Assembly (NCBI GenBank): GCA_026713405.1
Contig: JAPOON010000451.1
Span: 1 to 8,360 of the forward strand
Length of the DNA: 8,360 nt
From: Gammaproteobacteria bacterium
GTDB taxonomy: Bacteria > Pseudomonadota > Gammaproteobacteria > Pseudomonadales > Azotimanducaceae_A
Direction of reading: 5' to 3'
Made by a program: the position numbers and the translations under genes. The stretch's first letter is position 1, and each line of letters opens with the position of its first letter. Shown here piece by piece: positions 6,895 to 8,360 of the stretch. The notes under the pieces were generated by a model. That model saw nothing but the letters and a program-made list of their open reading frames with translations, did not search any database and was not told where the DNA came from.

Positions 6895-7644
6895 ATGTCG
6901 AAAATCTTCAGTGATGTAGACAAGTTCGAGTCAGAGTCACCGTCGAGCGTCGTAACCGCCATCAACACCGCCGTGCAGGCGGTGGTGCGAGCGCGGTTCG
7001 AGGAGTCCGGCAAGGATTGGAAAGACTTCGTATTCGGCGAATCGCTGGAGACGATTACGGAAGAGGATTTCCGGGCGGTCGAAAAGATGCTGATCGATGC
7101 GGGCCATCGATACGACTGGTCGGCCGCCATCTCTCCGCAGGAGCGTCCCGATGCCTACAAACCCGCGGTTGGCACCACCGAGGACGATCTCGACACCTTC
7201 TGTTTCGAAGACCCCGAAGCGCCAGTTGGCGAGCCGGACAGCGACGGTCTGGAGCTGCGGGGCGTCGGCGATAACGTGGTGAGCTACTCCGAGGACACCG
7301 TCGGAATCGCCCGTTACGTGCGCTCCACCAACCGGGTGTTGAAATGGCTGAGCGAAGGCGTGCCGGAAAACACCATAGCGGTAATCGACGACTCCGGCGG
7401 CACGCTGACGGCGCCCATTCTGGAGCAGTTCAAGGGCGTGATCTGTGCCGGCGGCACGGTACGTTCGCACCTGGGTATCCTCACCCGCGAGTACGGCATC
7501 CCCTGCCTGATGAACTCGAAAGTGCACGGCATCATGGAAGGCGACAGCGTACGCATGGAATCCACGGCCCGCGCCAAGAACACCGACGACTACCAGAGCG
7601 GACGCGAGGTCACGGCCAACATCTGGCGCGTTCATTCCCAATAA
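6895..7644 (+). CDS. Stand-alone PEP-utilising-enzyme mobile (phosphohistidine swivel) domain protein
   Basis: The 249-residue protein ends in a phosphohistidine swivel domain like those of PEP synthase, pyruvate phosphate dikinase and phenylphosphate synthase. At residues 181-206, GVICAGGTVRSHLGILTREYGIPCL corresponds to the family's GGxxSHxAIxAREYGIPA signature in two parts: GGTVRSH with His192 as the likely phosphorylated residue, then LTREYGIPCL. IMEGDSVRME (213-222) is the usual following strand. In such enzymes the His carries phosphate between an ATP-binding and an acceptor site. Here neither an ATP-grasp nor a PEP-binding barrel is present. The N-terminal 130 residues are acidic, contain a predicted helical segment around 18-36, and are unrecognised. 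The start at ATG 6895 is chosen because AAGGA lies seven bases upstream; an in-frame ATG at 6694 would precede the promoter. It is cytoplasmic and shares an operon with the next gene, 31 bases downstream. Acceptor and partner subunits are unknown. Confidence 0.85.
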   Translation: MSKIFSDVDKFESESPSSVVTAINTAVQAVVRARFEESGKDWKDFVFGESLETITEEDFRAVEKMLIDAGHRYDWSAAISPQERPDAYKPAVGTTEDDLDTFCFEDPEAPVGEPDSDGLELRGVGDNVVSYSEDTVGIARYVRSTNRVLKWLSEGVPENTIAVIDDSGGTLTAPILEQFKGVICAGGTVRSHLGILTREYGIPCLMNSKVHGIMEGDSVRMESTARAKNTDDYQSGREVTANIWRVHSQ

Positions 7645-7675
7645 CCCACGAAGCCCGGCCAGCGGAGATCTCCCC

Positions 7676-8360
7676 ATGAAACCAGACTATGCGCAACTGC
7701 TCGAAACGAACCACCTGCTGCAGACGAATGGCGACCAGACCTACTGGTTGTGCGTAACCCGCACCGTGCAGGAATCGAAACTGTTTCCGGTGCCGGCCTA
7801 CATGCTGTTGTCCTATCTGAACGCCTTCTATCGCTATCCCGCCTTGCTCAAGAAGATCGAGACGGTCATGACCGCCGAGGAACTCGGCGACCGTGCGCGC
7901 AACATGGGTTCCAAGGCCCACGCCACCTCCATGTGGGGCTTGCCCTGTTTCTACCTGCTCGGGCGGGAGTGGCAGATCAACATGGGGCTCATCCGGCCGG
8001 AGGATGCAGCCGAGGACCTGATCTACATCGTCGATTTCTGGAAACGCTTCCAGCTTTCATGGCGCCGCAATTCGGGCCACATCACGGCTTCCGACGGCGG
8101 ACACCGTACCCAGATACTTCCCGAGCGGCAGATCCAGGTGTTTCACGCGGACATGTACGACTGCGAACCCGGGGAGCCGTTGCACGAAGCGGCCCAGGCT
8201 TTTGCCGCATCGGCCGCGCAGTATGCCTTCCTGGTTGCCTGCGAGAGCAGGATCAGCATGCACCAGCACGGCCCCTACCACCTGGGCGAGAACCGGGAAA
8301 TGCTGGTGCGGGATTTCGTCGACCTGGCCGAATGCGACCTTCCGTGGCTCGACGGCGTCG
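7676..8360 (+). CDS. Uncharacterised protein, N-terminal 228 residues (3' end outside window)
   Basis: An uninterrupted frame runs from ATG 7676 to the window end with codon use like its neighbours. GGAGA (7664-7668) lies seven bases before the ATG, inside the palindrome GGAGATCTCC. I do not recognise the family. There is no signal peptide or clear membrane helix, so it is probably cytoplasmic. The sequence is rich in aromatic, His and Arg residues, with clusters that look like site residues: SGHITASDGGHRTQ (133-146, His135 and His143), VFHADMYD (155-162), and MHQHGPYHLGENRE (195-208, His196, His198 and His202). These suggest a ligand- or metal-binding enzyme, but no known motif was identified. 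It follows the swivel-domain gene by 31 bases with no terminator, so the two are probably co-transcribed and may act together, for example as acceptor-binding subunit of a phosphotransferase. That role is inferred from context only. Confidence 0.8.
   Translation, partial: MKPDYAQLLETNHLLQTNGDQTYWLCVTRTVQESKLFPVPAYMLLSYLNAFYRYPALLKKIETVMTAEELGDRARNMGSKAHATSMWGLPCFYLLGREWQINMGLIRPEDAAEDLIYIVDFWKRFQLSWRRNSGHITASDGGHRTQILPERQIQVFHADMYDCEPGEPLHEAAQAFAASAAQYAFLVACESRISMHQHGPYHLGENREMLVRDFVDLAECDLPWLDGV

Noticed and set aside
7664..7673. Palindrome GGAGATCTCC containing the ribosome site of the last gene
   Set aside because: It is a perfect 10-base palindrome, but as an RNA hairpin it would have only about three base pairs with a four-base loop. 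It is too weak to claim regulation.
6937..7677. 246-codon minus-strand frame
   Set aside because: It is antisense to the swivel-domain gene, which has a promoter, ribosome site and recognisable domain on the + strand.

Overview
The window is high-GC, densely packed bacterial DNA. The gene families point to a proteobacterium, probably a gammaproteobacterium or relative: a SurE nucleotidase, and an RND/MMPL exporter followed by YCF48-like and DUF1329 genes, a combination mainly known from Proteobacteria. No rRNA, tRNA, CRISPR array, insertion sequence or phage gene is visible. Six protein-coding genes account for almost all of it, and the two outermost are cut by the window edges.

Left edge (1-668, + strand): the C-terminal 221 residues of an SCP-x-like thiolase. 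It converges with a three-gene minus-strand operon running right to left from 5628 to 691: an MMPL/RND transporter, a six-Asp-box YCF48-type beta-propeller with a signal peptide, and a DUF1329 protein with a clear twin-arginine signal. The intergenic gaps are 10 and 89 bases. The three products would occupy inner membrane and periplasm and look like an envelope lipid or hydrophobic-compound transport module. The DUF1302 protein often found with this set is not in the window. A short hairpin separates the operon from the thiolase.

Centre (5629-6894): a 225-base leader in front of the transporter, with a perfect TATAAT box on the minus strand. Next comes surE (minus strand) and a 180-base divergent intergenic region. 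That region holds a strong sigma70-type promoter (TTGTAA-17-TATACT) reading right, plus a perfect 13-base palindrome, ATTGTACTACAAT. A 12/13 copy of this palindrome overlaps the -10 box of the transporter operon, which suggests a shared regulator.

Right (6895-8360, + strand): a two-gene operon continuing beyond the window. The first gene encodes a stand-alone phosphohistidine (PEP-utiliser 'swivel') domain protein without an ATP-grasp or PEP-binding domain. The second encodes a soluble protein I do not recognise, with a striking His cluster. Together they look like part of a split, dikinase-like phosphotransferase whose nucleotide-binding subunit would be encoded elsewhere, perhaps just past the right edge. 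This is the best candidate here for something undescribed. A link between a thiolase, a hydrophobic-compound exporter/importer and a phosphotransferase (for example catabolism of a lipid, steroid or terpenoid) is possible but is only inference.
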